This document shows positions 8,163 through 17,982 of a DNA stretch of 64,000 bases, in pieces. A model generated the notes under the pieces. The model was not told where the DNA came from, did not search any database, and saw only the letters and a program-made list of their open reading frames with translations. Positions within the stretch are counted from its first letter, which is position 1. Every line of letters begins with the position of its first letter. The DNA lies in the NCBI RefSeq assembly GCF_023283925.1, contig NZ_JAKIKX010000001.1, forward strand, positions 992,001-1,056,000, read 5' to 3'. This DNA is from Shewanella marisflavi. GTDB lineage: Bacteria; Pseudomonadota; Gammaproteobacteria; Enterobacterales; Shewanellaceae. Made by a program: the position numbers and the translations under genes.

Positions 8163-9869
8163 GTGAGTACAGATATGGTAGTCGGAACAGGCGCTGGCAC
8201 AGCACAGGATATGTTGGCTGGCGGCGTACAAGAAGAGCATAAGCCAAGCGGCGGCATGTTTGGCGGTGTCGATATGCTTAGGCAGATCACCATGATCCTG
8301 GCGCTGGCTATCTGTTTAGCATTGGCGGTTTTCGTCATGCTGTGGGCACAGGAGCCTGAATACCGTCCTCTGGGCAAGATGGATACCCAAGAGATGGTGC
8401 AGGTGCTTGATGTGCTGGACAAGAACAAAGTCAATTACCAAATTGACGTCGATGTGCTTAAGGTGCCTGAAGATCAGTATCAAGACGTCAAGATGATGCT
8501 CAGCCGCGCAGGCATCGACAACTCGCCTGGTCGTGATGATTTTCTTACTAAAGACAGTGGTTTTGGCGTTAGCCAGCGGATGGAAGCGGCGAGACTGAAG
8601 AACAGTCAGGAGCAAAATCTGGCGCGCACTATCGAAGAGCTTAAGAGTGTCAGCCGCGCCAAGGTGATCCTGGCGATTCCTAAAGAAAATGTTTTTGCCC
8701 GTAATCGTTCTAAGCCAAGCGCAACTGTGGTCGTCAATGCCCGTCGCGGTGGACTAGGTCAAGAAGAGGTTGACTCGATTGTTGATATCGTCGCTTCAGC
8801 CGTTCATGGTTTGGAGCCGACCCGTGTGACAGTGACTGATTCTAACGGTCGCTTGCTAAACTCGGGAAGTCAGACGGCAGTATCCGCCCGAGCGCGCCGC
8901 GAACTTGAGCTAGTACAGCAAAAGGAAGCCGAGTATCGCAACAAGGTTGAATCGATTTTGATGCCTATTTTGGGACCAGAAAACTTTACCGCTCAGGTGG
9001 ATGTCAATATGGACTTCACTGCCGTCGAGCAGACCGCCAAGCGTTATAACCCTGACCTTCCTGCAGTACGCAGTGAAATGACGGTGGAGAATAACTCAAC
9101 CGGCGCCAGCACTGGCGGTATTGCCGGAGCGCTGAGCAATCAGCCGCCAATGGAAGCCAATATTCCTCAGCAAGCCACTGGAAGCTCTCAGGAAAAAATC
9201 CTGCCAGGATCCAGTCATAAAGAGGCAACTCGTAACTATGAGTTAGACACCACTATTAGCCATACCCGTCAGCAGATAGGTGTGGTTAGACGTGTGAGCG
9301 TTTCGGTGGCGGTCGACTTCAAGACTGGGCCTGCTGGAGAAGATGGTCAGGTGACGCGCGTTGCCCGTACCGAGCAGGAGCTGAGCAATATTCGTCGCTT
9401 GCTTGAAGGCGCTGTGGGCTTCAATACCCAGCGCGGTGATATGATTGAGGTTGTGACAGTGCCCTTTATGGATCAGCTGGTCGAAGAAGCGCCTGCGCTT
9501 GCTATCTACGAAGAGCCTTGGTTCTGGCGAGCGATCAAATTGGTGATGGGCGGCTTAATCATTCTGGCGCTTATCCTCTTCGTCGTGAGGCCAATGCTGA
9601 AGCGTCTCATCTACCCAGATGGACAGAAGATGCCTGACGCACCAACACTGGGTGATGAATTGGCCGAGATTGAAGATCAATACGCCGCCGATACGCTGGG
9701 TATGCTCAATCGTCCCGATGCGGAATACAGCTATGCCGACGATGGCTCGATTTTGATACCGGATCTGCATAAAGACGATGATATGATAAAGGCGATACGT
9801 GCATTGGTAGCTAACGAGCCTGAGCTCTCTACCCAAGTCGTCAAGGGATGGTTACAAGAAAATGAGTAA
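8163..9869 (+). CDS. fliF: Flagellar MS-ring protein FliF
   Basis: FliF assembles the inner-membrane MS ring that houses the export gate and mounts the rotor. The 568-residue protein starts with GTG 8163 after AGGTATTTATC. It has a first transmembrane helix at about residues 45-63, the secretin-like ring-building motifs (SRAGIDNSPGRDDFLTKDSGFGVS region, then RTIEELKSVSRAKVILAIP), a periplasmic Gly/Ser-rich insertion at about 310-360, a second transmembrane helix near 455-475 and a cytoplasmic FliG-binding tail. It overlaps fliG by eight bases. Confidence 0.96.
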   Translation: MSTDMVVGTGAGTAQDMLAGGVQEEHKPSGGMFGGVDMLRQITMILALAICLALAVFVMLWAQEPEYRPLGKMDTQEMVQVLDVLDKNKVNYQIDVDVLKVPEDQYQDVKMMLSRAGIDNSPGRDDFLTKDSGFGVSQRMEAARLKNSQEQNLARTIEELKSVSRAKVILAIPKENVFARNRSKPSATVVVNARRGGLGQEEVDSIVDIVASAVHGLEPTRVTVTDSNGRLLNSGSQTAVSARARRELELVQQKEAEYRNKVESILMPILGPENFTAQVDVNMDFTAVEQTAKRYNPDLPAVRSEMTVENNSTGASTGGIAGALSNQPPMEANIPQQATGSSQEKILPGSSHKEATRNYELDTTISHTRQQIGVVRRVSVSVAVDFKTGPAGEDGQVTRVARTEQELSNIRRLLEGAVGFNTQRGDMIEVVTVPFMDQLVEEAPALAIYEEPWFWRAIKLVMGGLIILALILFVVRPMLKRLIYPDGQKMPDAPTLGDELAEIEDQYAADTLGMLNRPDAEYSYADDGSILIPDLHKDDDMIKAIRALVANEPELSTQVVKGWLQENE

Positions 9870-10905
9870 TGATAAAGAGATCGACACAGCCAGTGGTGAG
9901 TTCAATACCAAAGATCTTACTGGCATCGAGAAGACTGCCATCCTACTACTTAGCCTGAGTGAGGCCGATGCAGCCTCGATTCTAAAACACCTCGAGCCTA
10001 AACAGGTTCAGAAGGTGGGCATGGCAATGGCCGCCATGAAAGACTTTGGGCAAAGTAAGGTGATCGGTGTGCACAAGCTGTTTCTGGAGGAGGTACAAAA
10101 ATACTCCTCTATCGGCTTTAACAGTGAAGAGTTTGTGCGTAATGCCCTTACTGCGGCCCTGGGTGAAGACAAGGCCGGCAACCTGATCGAACAGATCATC
10201 ATGGGCGGTGGCGCCAAGGGGCTAGAGTCGCTCAAATGGATGGACGCCCGTCAGGTGGCGACTATCATTCAAAACGAACACCCACAAATTCAGACCATAG
10301 TGCTCTCATATCTGGAGCCGGATCAGGCCGCCGAGATTTTTGCTCAGGCGCCAGAGAATACCCGTCTCGATTTGATGATGCGTATCGCCAACCTTGAAGA
10401 GGTGCAACCGGCAGCGCTGCAAGAGCTTAATGACATCATGGAGAAACAGTTTGCCGGTCAAGGCGGCGCACAGGCGGCTAAGATGGGCGGCTTGAAGGCG
10501 GCGGCCAATATCATGAACTATCTCGACACAGGTGTTGAGAGTCAGTTGATGGAGACGTTGCGCGAAAGCGACGAAGAGATGGCGCAGCAGATCCAAGATC
10601 TTATGTTCGTATTTGAAAACCTTGCAGATGTTGACGATATGGGTATTCAAACCTTGCTGCGTGAAGTGCAGCAGGATGTCTTGATGAAAGCGCTTAAAGG
10701 CGCCGACGACCAACTTAAAGAGAAGATACTGGGTAACATGTCAAAACGTGCCGCCGAGCTGCTTAAAGATGACCTTGAGGCCATGGGGCCAATACGGATC
10801 AGCGAAGTGGAAGTGGCTCAGAAAGAGATCTTATCGATTGCACGTCGTTTGAGTGATGCCGGTGAGATCATCCTCGGTGGTAGCGGCGGAGATGAGTTCC
10901 TCTAA
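9862..10905 (+). CDS. fliG: Flagellar motor switch protein FliG
   Basis: FliG is the rotor protein that transmits stator torque and couples FliF to FliM. The 347-residue sequence has the N-terminal FliF-binding domain (LTGIEKTAILLLSL), the central EHPQIQTIVLSYLEPDQAAE motif characteristic of FliG_M, a glycine hinge, and the charged torque helix (FVFENLADVDDMGIQ, then LKGADDQLKEKILGNMSKRAAELLKDDLEAMGP region) where rotor charges lie. It is linked by overlaps on both sides (fliF eight bases, fliH one base). Confidence 0.97.
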   Translation: MSNDKEIDTASGEFNTKDLTGIEKTAILLLSLSEADAASILKHLEPKQVQKVGMAMAAMKDFGQSKVIGVHKLFLEEVQKYSSIGFNSEEFVRNALTAALGEDKAGNLIEQIIMGGGAKGLESLKWMDARQVATIIQNEHPQIQTIVLSYLEPDQAAEIFAQAPENTRLDLMMRIANLEEVQPAALQELNDIMEKQFAGQGGAQAAKMGGLKAAANIMNYLDTGVESQLMETLRESDEEMAQQIQDLMFVFENLADVDDMGIQTLLREVQQDVLMKALKGADDQLKEKILGNMSKRAAELLKDDLEAMGPIRISEVEVAQKEILSIARRLSDAGEIILGGSGGDEFL

Positions 10906-11864
10906 TGAGTAATGCCGACGATAAGAAAACCCCGCATGCTAGTGGCTCATCCCAGGCCGATTTTAGCCATTGGCAGTTGCCCGATGTCACTCCTGTTATC
11001 GAAGAGCCCAAAGAGAATATGTTTGGGCGTTTCGATGCACAAAAAGAGAAGAAACCGCTCGATGAGCCTGTGATGCCGCCAACCCTGGAGGAGATAGAGT
11101 CGATTCGCGCCGAGGCCGAAGCTGAAGGCTTTGCCCAGGGGAAAGAGGCCGGTTTTGCCCAAGGGCTCGAAGAGGGACGACTGCTAGGGTTAGAGCAGGG
11201 GCATCAAGAAGGTTATCGCCAGGGAGAAGAGCAGGGTTTAGCTTCGGGATTGGCGCAGGCGGAGCAAAATGTTGCCCAGTTTGAAGCCATAATGCAGCAA
11301 TTATCGGCGCCCTTGTCCTTGCTGGATACCGAAATAGAACAAGCCCTGGTGCAGCTCAGTATGACCTTAGCCAAGGCGGTGATAGGTCACGAACTACACA
11401 CACATCCCGAGCATATTCTCGCCGCCCTGCGTCAAGGGGTTGATGCCTTGCCACTTAAAGAGCAAGGGGCGCATCTGCGTTTGCACCCTGAGGATATCGC
11501 CATCGTCGAGCGACTCTACGAGAGTACGCAATTAACCAAGAATCACTGGGAACTAGAGTCCGATCCAACTCTTAGCCGCGGTGAGTGCATCGTCAGCAAT
11601 AGCCGCAGCAGGATAGATATGGGGCTGGAGCATCGCATCAAAGCCGTATTCGAAGGTTTAGTGCAGAGTGAGCAGCGTCTCGAGCAGCAAAGATTACAAC
11701 AGATAGCCGCGATGGAGAAAATGCCAGAGGCGGACTCAGCAGAGTCTGGGTCGCAGCCTTCAGTCACTGAGCCAAGCGATAGCGAGTCGGCAGACGATAC
11801 TGCTTCAAGCGATGCACCACAAGAGACCAGTCAAGATGAAGACCCGCCAAAGCCGACTGCTTGA
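10905..11864 (+). CDS. fliH: Flagellar export apparatus protein FliH
   Basis: FliH forms a stalk that tethers and regulates the FliI ATPase at the C-ring. The 319-residue protein has a variable N-terminus with the SHWQLPDV motif common in polar FliH, a glycine-repeat helix at about residues 70-125 with repeated Gly-x-x-x-Gly/Glu steps, and the C-terminal FliI-binding domain up to about 255. It then carries a Ser/Asp/Glu/Pro-rich acidic tail of about 50 residues that overlaps the start of fliI. The tail lengthens it well beyond the compact enterobacterial form (about 235). Confidence 0.92.
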   Translation: MSNADDKKTPHASGSSQADFSHWQLPDVTPVIEEPKENMFGRFDAQKEKKPLDEPVMPPTLEEIESIRAEAEAEGFAQGKEAGFAQGLEEGRLLGLEQGHQEGYRQGEEQGLASGLAQAEQNVAQFEAIMQQLSAPLSLLDTEIEQALVQLSMTLAKAVIGHELHTHPEHILAALRQGVDALPLKEQGAHLRLHPEDIAIVERLYESTQLTKNHWELESDPTLSRGECIVSNSRSRIDMGLEHRIKAVFEGLVQSEQRLEQQRLQQIAAMEKMPEADSAESGSQPSVTEPSDSESADDTASSDAPQETSQDEDPPKPTA

Positions 11865-13176
11865 TAAGCTAAGGCAGCACACCCATAGCGTTGTCCCATT
11901 TATGCCAGAGGCCAGTGGTCAACTGGTGCGCGTTGTCGGTCTCACCCTTGAGGCGACGGGTTGCAAGGCACCGGTGGGGAGTCTGTGTAGCATAGCCACC
12001 ATGGCAGGAGATCTTGTTGCCGAGGTGATAGGCTTTGACGATAAATTGCTGTATCTCATGCCCATCGAAGAGCTAAATGGCGTGATGCCAGGGGCCAAGG
12101 TCACCCCGCTTGGTGAGCAGGCAGGAATTAATGTCGGTATGGGGCTGCTTGGCCGCGTGCTTGACGGCAATGGCGCCCCAATCGATGGTTTGGGGCAATT
12201 GCACACAGATCAGAAAGCGACTCGTCGTGCTCCTATGTTAAACCCTCTGGCTCGCCGCGCCATTAGCGAGCCGTTGGACGTTGGGGTAAGGGCTATTAAC
12301 GCCATGTTAACCGTGGGTAAGGGGCAGCGTATGGGCCTGTTTGCCGGTTCAGGCGTGGGTAAGAGTGTGCTTCTGGGGATGATGACTCGCGGCACCACCG
12401 CCGATGTGATTGTGGTGGGGCTGGTTGGTGAGCGTGGCCGCGAAGTGAAAGAATTTATCGAAGAGATCCTGGGGGAAGAGGGCCGCGCCCGCAGCGTGGT
12501 GGTGGCGGCGCCAGCCGATACATCGCCCTTGATGAGGCTAAGGGCTTGTGAAACCTCGACCCGTATCGCCGAGTATTTTCGTGACCTTGGCTATAACGTG
12601 TTGCTTCTGATGGACAGCCTGACCCGCTATGCTCAGGCGCAGCGAGAGATCGCGTTGGCCGTTGGTGAGCCGCCAGCAACCAAAGGTTATCCGCCTTCGG
12701 TGTTTGCCAAATTGCCTAAGCTGGTGGAGCGTGCCGGTAACGGCGGCGCGGGCCAAGGTTCAATTACCGCTTTTTATACCGTATTAACCGAAGGCGACGA
12801 TCTGCAAGATCCCATCGCCGATGCAGCGAGGGCGATCCTCGACGGCCATATCGTACTGTCGCGTACGTTGGCCGATTCGGGTCATTACCCGGCGATCGAT
12901 GTCGAAGCGTCTATTAGCCGTGTGGCACCCATGGTGATCAGCGAGGCGCATCTGGAAGCGACACGACGAGTAAAGCAGATGTACTCTCTGTATCAACAGA
13001 ACCGGGATCTTATCTCCATCGGCGCCTACACTCAGGGCAGCGACCCGCGTATCGATAACGCGATTCGGTTGCAGCCGGCCATGAATGCCTTCCTACGGCA
13101 AACCATGAAAGAGGCGATCAGTTTCGATTCCAGTGCCTTGATGTTGGGGCAGTTAAGTGCCCAGTGTCAGGTTTAG
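11836..13176 (+). CDS. fliI: Flagellar export ATPase FliI
   Basis: FliI is the F1-beta-like hexameric ATPase of the flagellar type III export machine. ATG 11836 ([12 protein letters not shown]) gives 446 residues, the normal family length; an in-frame ATG at 11812 would add eight residues deep inside fliH. Visible motifs are P-loop [15 protein letters not shown] at about residue 170, [13 protein letters not shown], the Walker B segment [18 protein letters not shown] and the [16 protein letters not shown] signature of FliI/HrcN ATPases. The gene overlaps fliH by 29 bases. Confidence 0.96.
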   Translation: MKTRQSRLLDKLRQHTHSVVPFMPEASGQLVRVVGLTLEATGCKAPVGSLCSIATMAGDLVAEVIGFDDKLLYLMPIEELNGVMPGAKVTPLGEQAGINVGMGLLGRVLDGNGAPIDGLGQLHTDQKATRRAPMLNPLARRAISEPLDVGVRAINAMLTVGKGQRMGLFAGSGVGKSVLLGMMTRGTTADVIVVGLVGERGREVKEFIEEILGEEGRARSVVVAAPADTSPLMRLRACETSTRIAEYFRDLGYNVLLLMDSLTRYAQAQREIALAVGEPPATKGYPPSVFAKLPKLVERAGNGGAGQGSITAFYTVLTEGDDLQDPIADAARAILDGHIVLSRTLADSGHYPAIDVEASISRVAPMVISEAHLEATRRVKQMYSLYQQNRDLISIGAYTQGSDPRIDNAIRLQPAMNAFLRQTMKEAISFDSSALMLGQLSAQCQV

Positions 13177-13205
13177 CGCTAAGTTGACCGGAGAGATTAA
13201 CGCTT

Positions 13206-13652
13206 ATGGCAAAACATGATCCCCTGGAGACTGTGCTTAAGTTGGCGCTTGAGGCCGAAGAACAGGCGGCAATTCAGCTTAGAACGGCACAATTGACGCT
13301 CAATAAATGTCGTCAGCAGCTTGATGCCTTGCAGCAATATCGTCTCGATTATATGAAGCAGATGGAAGGTCAGCAGGGGCAAGTGATTGCCGCTAGTAGT
13401 TATCATCAATTTCATCAATTTATTCGCCAGATCGATGATGCTATCGAAAAGCAGTTATTTGCCGTGTCAGAGACAGACAAGCAGCGGCTGAAAGCACAGC
13501 AGTTTTGGCAGACTAAGCAGCAAAAGCGAAAGGCGGTGGAACTCCTGCTCAGTCACAAGGCGGAAGCGAAACAAAAGTTTGAGGCTAAACAGGAACAGAA
13601 GATGATTGACGAATTTGCCTCGCAGCAGTTTTTCCGCCAGTCCAGTCGTTAA
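13206..13652 (+). CDS. fliJ: Flagellar export chaperone FliJ
   Basis: FliJ is a coiled-coil protein that sits in the centre of the FliI hexamer and links it to FlhA. The 148-residue product is almost wholly helical and rich in Gln, Lys and Glu, with heptad-like stretches throughout. Its low sequence conservation but strict position after fliI and its usual length support the call. It is the last gene before the sigma-54 promoter of fliK. Confidence 0.9.
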   Translation: MAKHDPLETVLKLALEAEEQAAIQLRTAQLTLNKCRQQLDALQQYRLDYMKQMEGQQGQVIAASSYHQFHQFIRQIDDAIEKQLFAVSETDKQRLKAQQFWQTKQQKRKAVELLLSHKAEAKQKFEAKQEQKMIDEFASQQFFRQSSR

Positions 13653-13731
13653 CCCCATTGGCTTTCGCCTGGCGCAACTCCTAGCGCTAGTCTCCTATCT
13701 AATCCCTTATTTCCTGCTTGCTGAGCTTAAC

Positions 13732-13749
13732 TTGGCATTTTTATTGCTT
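13732..13749 (+). promoter_or_regulatory. Sigma-54 promoter of fliK-fliL operon
   Basis: TTGGCATTTTTATTGCTT places GG at 13734-13735 and GC at 13746-13747, ten bases apart. It lies about 95 bases before the chosen fliK start and would drive fliK and probably fliLMNOPQR-flhB. Confidence 0.85.
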
Positions 13750-13842
13750 TGTAATTAATAATGAGTTTATCGCGACAGCGAATAATTGACGCTTAGGTGT
13801 AGCCGCATAATGTTGGCTCCCGCGACGAGTGTTGGAGGAAGC

Positions 13843-15507
13843 ATGCCACAGATGACCCAAATACTCCTCTCTAAAGCCGAGTCAGGCAGAGACAAAGGTG
13901 GAGTAAAGCCTAACCCGTCAGATGTTAGTTTGGTAGGTGAGTCAAAGTCAGAAAATAACGATTTTTCAGAGGCTTTGGCGAAAGCCAGTACAAAAGAGAT
14001 TGAGCATAGTCAGGCCAAAAAGGGAGCGGATACCCAGGTTGAGCTGAGCCAAGGTGCGGACAATAGCGCCAAGGGTTCGAGTTCCGACCAAGTACAGTCT
14101 CAGGACAAGGCCAATGAAAGTGGTGATGTCGCCAATGTGTTGGCGCAGATTGACCTTGCCTCTAAGCTCGGCGTTGATGCTGAAACGGGCTCTGAGATTG
14201 CCGCTGGCGGCGCCATTTTGCCGCCGGATGAGAGTGAAGCTGATATGGCTGGCGACGATGAGCTGATGCCCAGCATAGTAAAGGGGCAGGCAGATAAATT
14301 TGAGATGAGAGATGGCGAACTGGAAGAGGGGGAGCTGAAAGAGATAGTGGCGCTCGTCCCTCCCATTGTTACACCACCCGAGATCTTACCTGTGATCACA
14401 CCAAATGGCCAAGGCTTAGGAAGTGAGGCCGGATTAGGCAGCGAGGCCATAGTCGCCCAGTTGCCCGAGGCATCACTCGATCAGATCATGGCGCAAAGCG
14501 GATTGACCAAGGAGGAGTTAATCGCCTTGCCGCCGCAGATGCTACAAGCCATTATTCATGGTATTGAAGGTCTTGGTTCACAGGCCGCTAATGGCCAAAG
14601 CGCTGCTAGCCAGAATGATAATGCACTGACAAGCGCTCAGCAGGATATTAAAGCTCTGATTGCTCAAGCAAAACAGTATTTGGCAGCCAATAGTGTGCAA
14701 TCTGGTACTGTTTCCATCGCGCCGAGTTCGCAACATGGTGACTTAGCAGGGCAGGATAAAACCTTTGCTGCAGGTCTTGCCGCCGGTAAAGAGGCGCAAT
14801 CTATATTGGCTGATGCAAAGCCAGAGATTAAACCAAGCGCAGAGCAGAGTCGTCAGACTGAGTTTATCGCGGCGACTTCAATGCAAACTCGCGGCGTTAA
14901 GGCCGCAGTCGATGCGCTAAAGGATGCCAATCTCGCGGTGAGTATGACGCCTAAAGCGGGTGAGGGCTCTGATATCTCTGGTTTGGATAAATCAGGGCTC
15001 ATTTCTGCTCAGTCGTTAACAGGGCTCAGGGCCGAGAGTGCGCCTCAGTACCAGCTATCCATCAAACCCCAGGGTGAGCCTGCCGCCCAGATGCAGGAGA
15101 TGATTCAAAAGTTCTCTCCTGTGATGCGGCAGCAGTTGGTGGCTATGGTGAGTCAAGGGGTGCAACAGGCAGAGATCAGGCTCGATCCTCCAGAGCTTGG
15201 GCATATGATGGTGCGAGTGCAGGTACAGGGTGAGCATACTCAGGTGCAATTTCATGTGACCCAGACCCAGACTCGGGATCTGGTCGAACAGGCTATTCCC
15301 CGTTTACGCGAGATGCTTGCCGAGCAAGGGATGCAACTGACCGATAGTAATGTCTCCCAAGGTGGCCAAGAGCAAGGTGATGGTTCAGAGCAGGGGGAAG
15401 CTTCAGGCCAAGGTTTATCTGATATGGATGAAATTTCGGCAGAAGAAAGCCTGCTAGCGTCGAATAACGCAACAAGTTACCGTTCGGGTATAGATTATTA
15501 CGCATAA
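13843..15507 (+). CDS. fliK: Flagellar hook-length control protein FliK
   Basis: FliK measures hook length and, through its C-terminal domain, flips FlhB from hook to filament export. ATG 13843 is chosen because TTGGAGGAAGC precedes it; an upstream in-frame start at 13786 lacks such a site. The 554-residue protein has a long low-complexity ruler region rich in Ala, Gln, Ser and Glu, then the conserved FliK C-terminal core near residues 440-510 (LRLDPPELGHMMVRVQV-type motif, here AEIRLDPPELGHMMVRV, then VQFHVTQTQTRDLVEQAIPRLREML). The tail is Gly/Gln/Glu-rich. Confidence 0.93.
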   Translation: MPQMTQILLSKAESGRDKGGVKPNPSDVSLVGESKSENNDFSEALAKASTKEIEHSQAKKGADTQVELSQGADNSAKGSSSDQVQSQDKANESGDVANVLAQIDLASKLGVDAETGSEIAAGGAILPPDESEADMAGDDELMPSIVKGQADKFEMRDGELEEGELKEIVALVPPIVTPPEILPVITPNGQGLGSEAGLGSEAIVAQLPEASLDQIMAQSGLTKEELIALPPQMLQAIIHGIEGLGSQAANGQSAASQNDNALTSAQQDIKALIAQAKQYLAANSVQSGTVSIAPSSQHGDLAGQDKTFAAGLAAGKEAQSILADAKPEIKPSAEQSRQTEFIAATSMQTRGVKAAVDALKDANLAVSMTPKAGEGSDISGLDKSGLISAQSLTGLRAESAPQYQLSIKPQGEPAAQMQEMIQKFSPVMRQQLVAMVSQGVQQAEIRLDPPELGHMMVRVQVQGEHTQVQFHVTQTQTRDLVEQAIPRLREMLAEQGMQLTDSNVSQGGQEQGDGSEQGEASGQGLSDMDEISAEESLLASNNATSYRSGIDYYA

Positions 15508-15595
15508 GCAGGTAACCTATAGGCAGAGATGATTGCTCAATCGTTTGATATGCGCTAAAAAATCATGACGATGCAGCGTGTTATAGGGATAAGAG

Positions 15596-16117
15596 ATGGC
15601 TGAAGAAGAATCGTTAGAACTTGAAGAAAATGTAGAGCCCAAGAGCAAGAAAAAGCTCATTATCTTCGCCGCGATCGGTGCAGTGTTGGTGATCTTATTG
15701 GCTGTTGGTGCCTGGTTTATGTTTTCGGGTAGTGAGCCCAGTGAAGAGGTGGGCGCCGAAGGCGAGCAAACCGAGCAGAGTGAGCCGGTCAATAACCGCG
15801 AAGCCTTCTATGTGGGGATGCCCAGACCATTTTTGTTTAATCTGCCGGGGCAGAATCGCTCGCGTTTGGTGGAGATCAAGGTGCAGCTCATGGTACGTGG
15901 TTCGGACGACGATGTTTTGATTAAGAAACATATTCCGCTGATTGAAGATGCGCTGCTGACTACCTTTAGTAGTGCCGACGTGCAGAAACTCAGTTCCCTG
16001 GCGGGTAAAGATGAGCTGCGTCAACTGGCTTTGCTGAATGTACAAAATACCTTGCAGCCAGTGACCGGGCGTAAAGTGGTTGAAAAGGTGCTCTTTACCG
16101 GTTTTGTAATGCAATAA
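15596..16117 (+). CDS. fliL: Flagellar basal body-associated protein FliL
   Basis: FliL is a single-pass inner-membrane protein that surrounds stators and supports torque and swarming. The 173-residue product has an acidic cytoplasmic N-terminus, a KKK stop followed by a transmembrane helix at about residues 22-43, and a periplasmic stomatin-like domain with YVGMPRPFLFNLPGQ and the helical stretch near the end (LRQLALLNVQNTL). The gene opens the fliLMNOPQR run. Confidence 0.94.
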   Translation: MAEEESLELEENVEPKSKKKLIIFAAIGAVLVILLAVGAWFMFSGSEPSEEVGAEGEQTEQSEPVNNREAFYVGMPRPFLFNLPGQNRSRLVEIKVQLMVRGSDDDVLIKKHIPLIEDALLTTFSSADVQKLSSLAGKDELRQLALLNVQNTLQPVTGRKVVEKVLFTGFVMQ

Positions 16118-16158
16118 GCCGGCGCCATCGAGGGTAATAAGTATGATAGGACGATATT

Positions 16159-17187
16159 GTGAGTGATCTATTAAGCCAAGACGAAATTGATGCGCTGCTT
16201 CATGGTGTCGACGATGTCGAAGAGGAAGAGCTAAGCGATTCCGCTTTAGATGCCCGCTCTTACGACTTTTCGTCACAAGATCGTATTGTCCGTGGGCGCA
16301 TGCCGACCCTGGAGATCGTCAACGAACGCTTCGCGCGGCATCTGAGGATCAGCATGTTTAACATGATGCGTCGTGCTGCCGAGGTGTCGATTAACGGCGT
16401 GCAGATGCTCAAGTTTGGCGAATATGTGCATACGCTGTTTGTGCCGACCAGCCTAAACATGGTGCGTTTTAGTCCCTTAAAAGGCACGGCACTTATCACC
16501 ATGGAAGCCCGTTTGGTGTTTATCTTGGTGGATAACTTTTTCGGCGGCGATGGCCGTTTTCATGCCAAGATTGAAGGACGCGAGTTTACCCCGACTGAGC
16601 GACGTATCGTTCAGCTGCTGCTGAAGATTATCTTCGAAGATTATAAAGAAGCCTGGGCGCCAGTGATGGACGTGGAGTTTGATTACCTAGACTCTGAGGT
16701 CAACCCCGCCATGGCTAACATAGTGAGTCCGACAGAGGTGGTGGTAGTAAGTTCGTTCCACATTGAGGTCGATGGTGGTGGCGGCGATTTTCATATCACC
16801 ATGCCGTACTCCATGATAGAGCCAATCCGTGAACTGCTCGATGCCGGGGTACAAAGCGATACCCAAGACACCGACATGCGTTGGTCCCAGGCCCTTAAAG
16901 ATGAGATCATGGATGTCGAGGTGGGGCTTGACGCCACCATAGTCGAGAAACAGATCTCGCTAAAAGAGGTGATGAACTTTAAGGCGGGTGACATTATTCC
17001 GGTGGAGATGCCCGAATATATCGTGCTGCGGGTAGAGGATTTGCCGACCTACCGCTGTAAGCTTGGCCGTTCACGAGAGAATTTGGCACTCAATATCCGT
17101 GAGAAAATTCCAAGACCTGAGACGGTAAAGACAGAATTACAACTGGTGACTAAGAAGAGTAAGTCTCGGGATCTCAACAATATTTAA
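16159..17187 (+). CDS. fliM: Flagellar motor switch protein FliM
   Basis: FliM forms the C-ring wall and binds CheY-P through its N-terminal peptide. GTG 16159 starts a 342-residue protein whose N-terminus LLSQDEIDALLHGVDD (residues 4-19) is the CheY-binding motif. It continues with a CheC-like middle domain (RHLRISMFNMMRR, then a DNFFGGDGRFH loop) and the C-terminal SpoA domain homologous to FliN. Length is normal. It is separated by 24 bases from fliN. Confidence 0.97.
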   Translation: MSDLLSQDEIDALLHGVDDVEEEELSDSALDARSYDFSSQDRIVRGRMPTLEIVNERFARHLRISMFNMMRRAAEVSINGVQMLKFGEYVHTLFVPTSLNMVRFSPLKGTALITMEARLVFILVDNFFGGDGRFHAKIEGREFTPTERRIVQLLLKIIFEDYKEAWAPVMDVEFDYLDSEVNPAMANIVSPTEVVVVSSFHIEVDGGGGDFHITMPYSMIEPIRELLDAGVQSDTQDTDMRWSQALKDEIMDVEVGLDATIVEKQISLKEVMNFKAGDIIPVEMPEYIVLRVEDLPTYRCKLGRSRENLALNIREKIPRPETVKTELQLVTKKSKSRDLNNI

Positions 17188-17211
17188 CCAAAGCGTTTAA
17201 GGTAAAAATCA

Positions 17212-17595
17212 ATGAGCAAAGAAGATACAGGTGACGATTGGGCCGCAGCCATGGCCGAACAGGCGCTGGAGGAGGCTCAGGCTGTCGAACTCGATGAGCT
17301 GGCCGATAGCGGCAAACCGCTGACCGAAGAGGAAGCGGCCAAACTCGATACTATCATGGATATTCCTGTAACCATCTCCATGGAAGTGGGTCGCAGTTTT
17401 ATTAATATCCGTAACCTGCTGCAACTGAACCAAGGCTCAGTAGTGGAGCTGGATCGTGTTGCCGGTGAGCCATTAGATGTGATGGTCAATGGTACCCTGA
17501 TCGCCCACGGTGAGGTGGTCGTGGTCAACGATAAGTTTGGTATCCGTCTGACCGACGTTATCAGCCAAACTGAGCGGATTAAGAAACTCAAATAA
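17212..17595 (+). CDS. fliN: Flagellar motor switch protein FliN
   Basis: FliN forms the bottom of the C-ring and docks FliH. The 127-residue sequence has an acidic N-terminal extension and the SpoA domain: LDTIMDIPVTISMEVGRS, then IRNLLQLNQGSVVELDRVAGEPLDVMVNGTLIA-type core (residues 66-99) and a final FGIRLTDVIS. Length is typical for the non-enteric short FliN. Confidence 0.97.
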   Translation: MSKEDTGDDWAAAMAEQALEEAQAVELDELADSGKPLTEEEAAKLDTIMDIPVTISMEVGRSFINIRNLLQLNQGSVVELDRVAGEPLDVMVNGTLIAHGEVVVVNDKFGIRLTDVISQTERIKKLK

Positions 17596-17604
17596 GGAAG
17601 GTCT

Positions 17605-17982
17605 ATGGGGATCTCATCCTTGATGGTCGTTGCGGCCGCCGCGACGACTACTCAGGCGAGCATAGAGCGAGAGCCGGCGTTAACCACCATGACCAATATG
17701 CTGGGTGGATTGATCTTGGTCATTGCCTTGATCTTTCTGCTCGCTTATCTGGTGAAGCGCTTGAAGTTGGTTCCTAGTTCACACGGGGTGTTGAAAACCC
17801 TGGCCGTTACACCTTTGGGGCAGAGGGAAAAGATGGTGTTGGTCGAAGTCGACGGTCAACAATATCTGTTGGGAGTAACGCCGCAGCAAGTCTCACTTAT
17901 CGATAAGCTCGATAATCCAATCACCATAGAACAGGACTCCTTTGCCAGCCGTCTGCGCCAGGCAAAGTCATCACAGTCATGA
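17605..17982 (+). CDS. fliO: Flagellar biosynthesis protein FliO
   Basis: FliO is a bitopic membrane protein that helps assemble the FliP ring of the export gate. The 125-residue product has a short periplasmic N-terminus, a transmembrane helix at about residues 31-50 ([19 protein letters not shown]) and a cytoplasmic domain containing [27 protein letters not shown], the usual FliO core. Its stop codon overlaps the fliP start (ATGA). Confidence 0.92.
   Translation: MGISSLMVVAAAATTTQASIEREPALTTMTNMLGGLILVIALIFLLAYLVKRLKLVPSSHGVLKTLAVTPLGQREKMVLVEVDGQQYLLGVTPQQVSLIDKLDNPITIEQDSFASRLRQAKSSQS

Noticed and set aside
15695..16276. 193-codon minus-strand frame over fliL and fliM
   Set aside because: Long but antisense to two clear genes; no start signal or recognisable domain.
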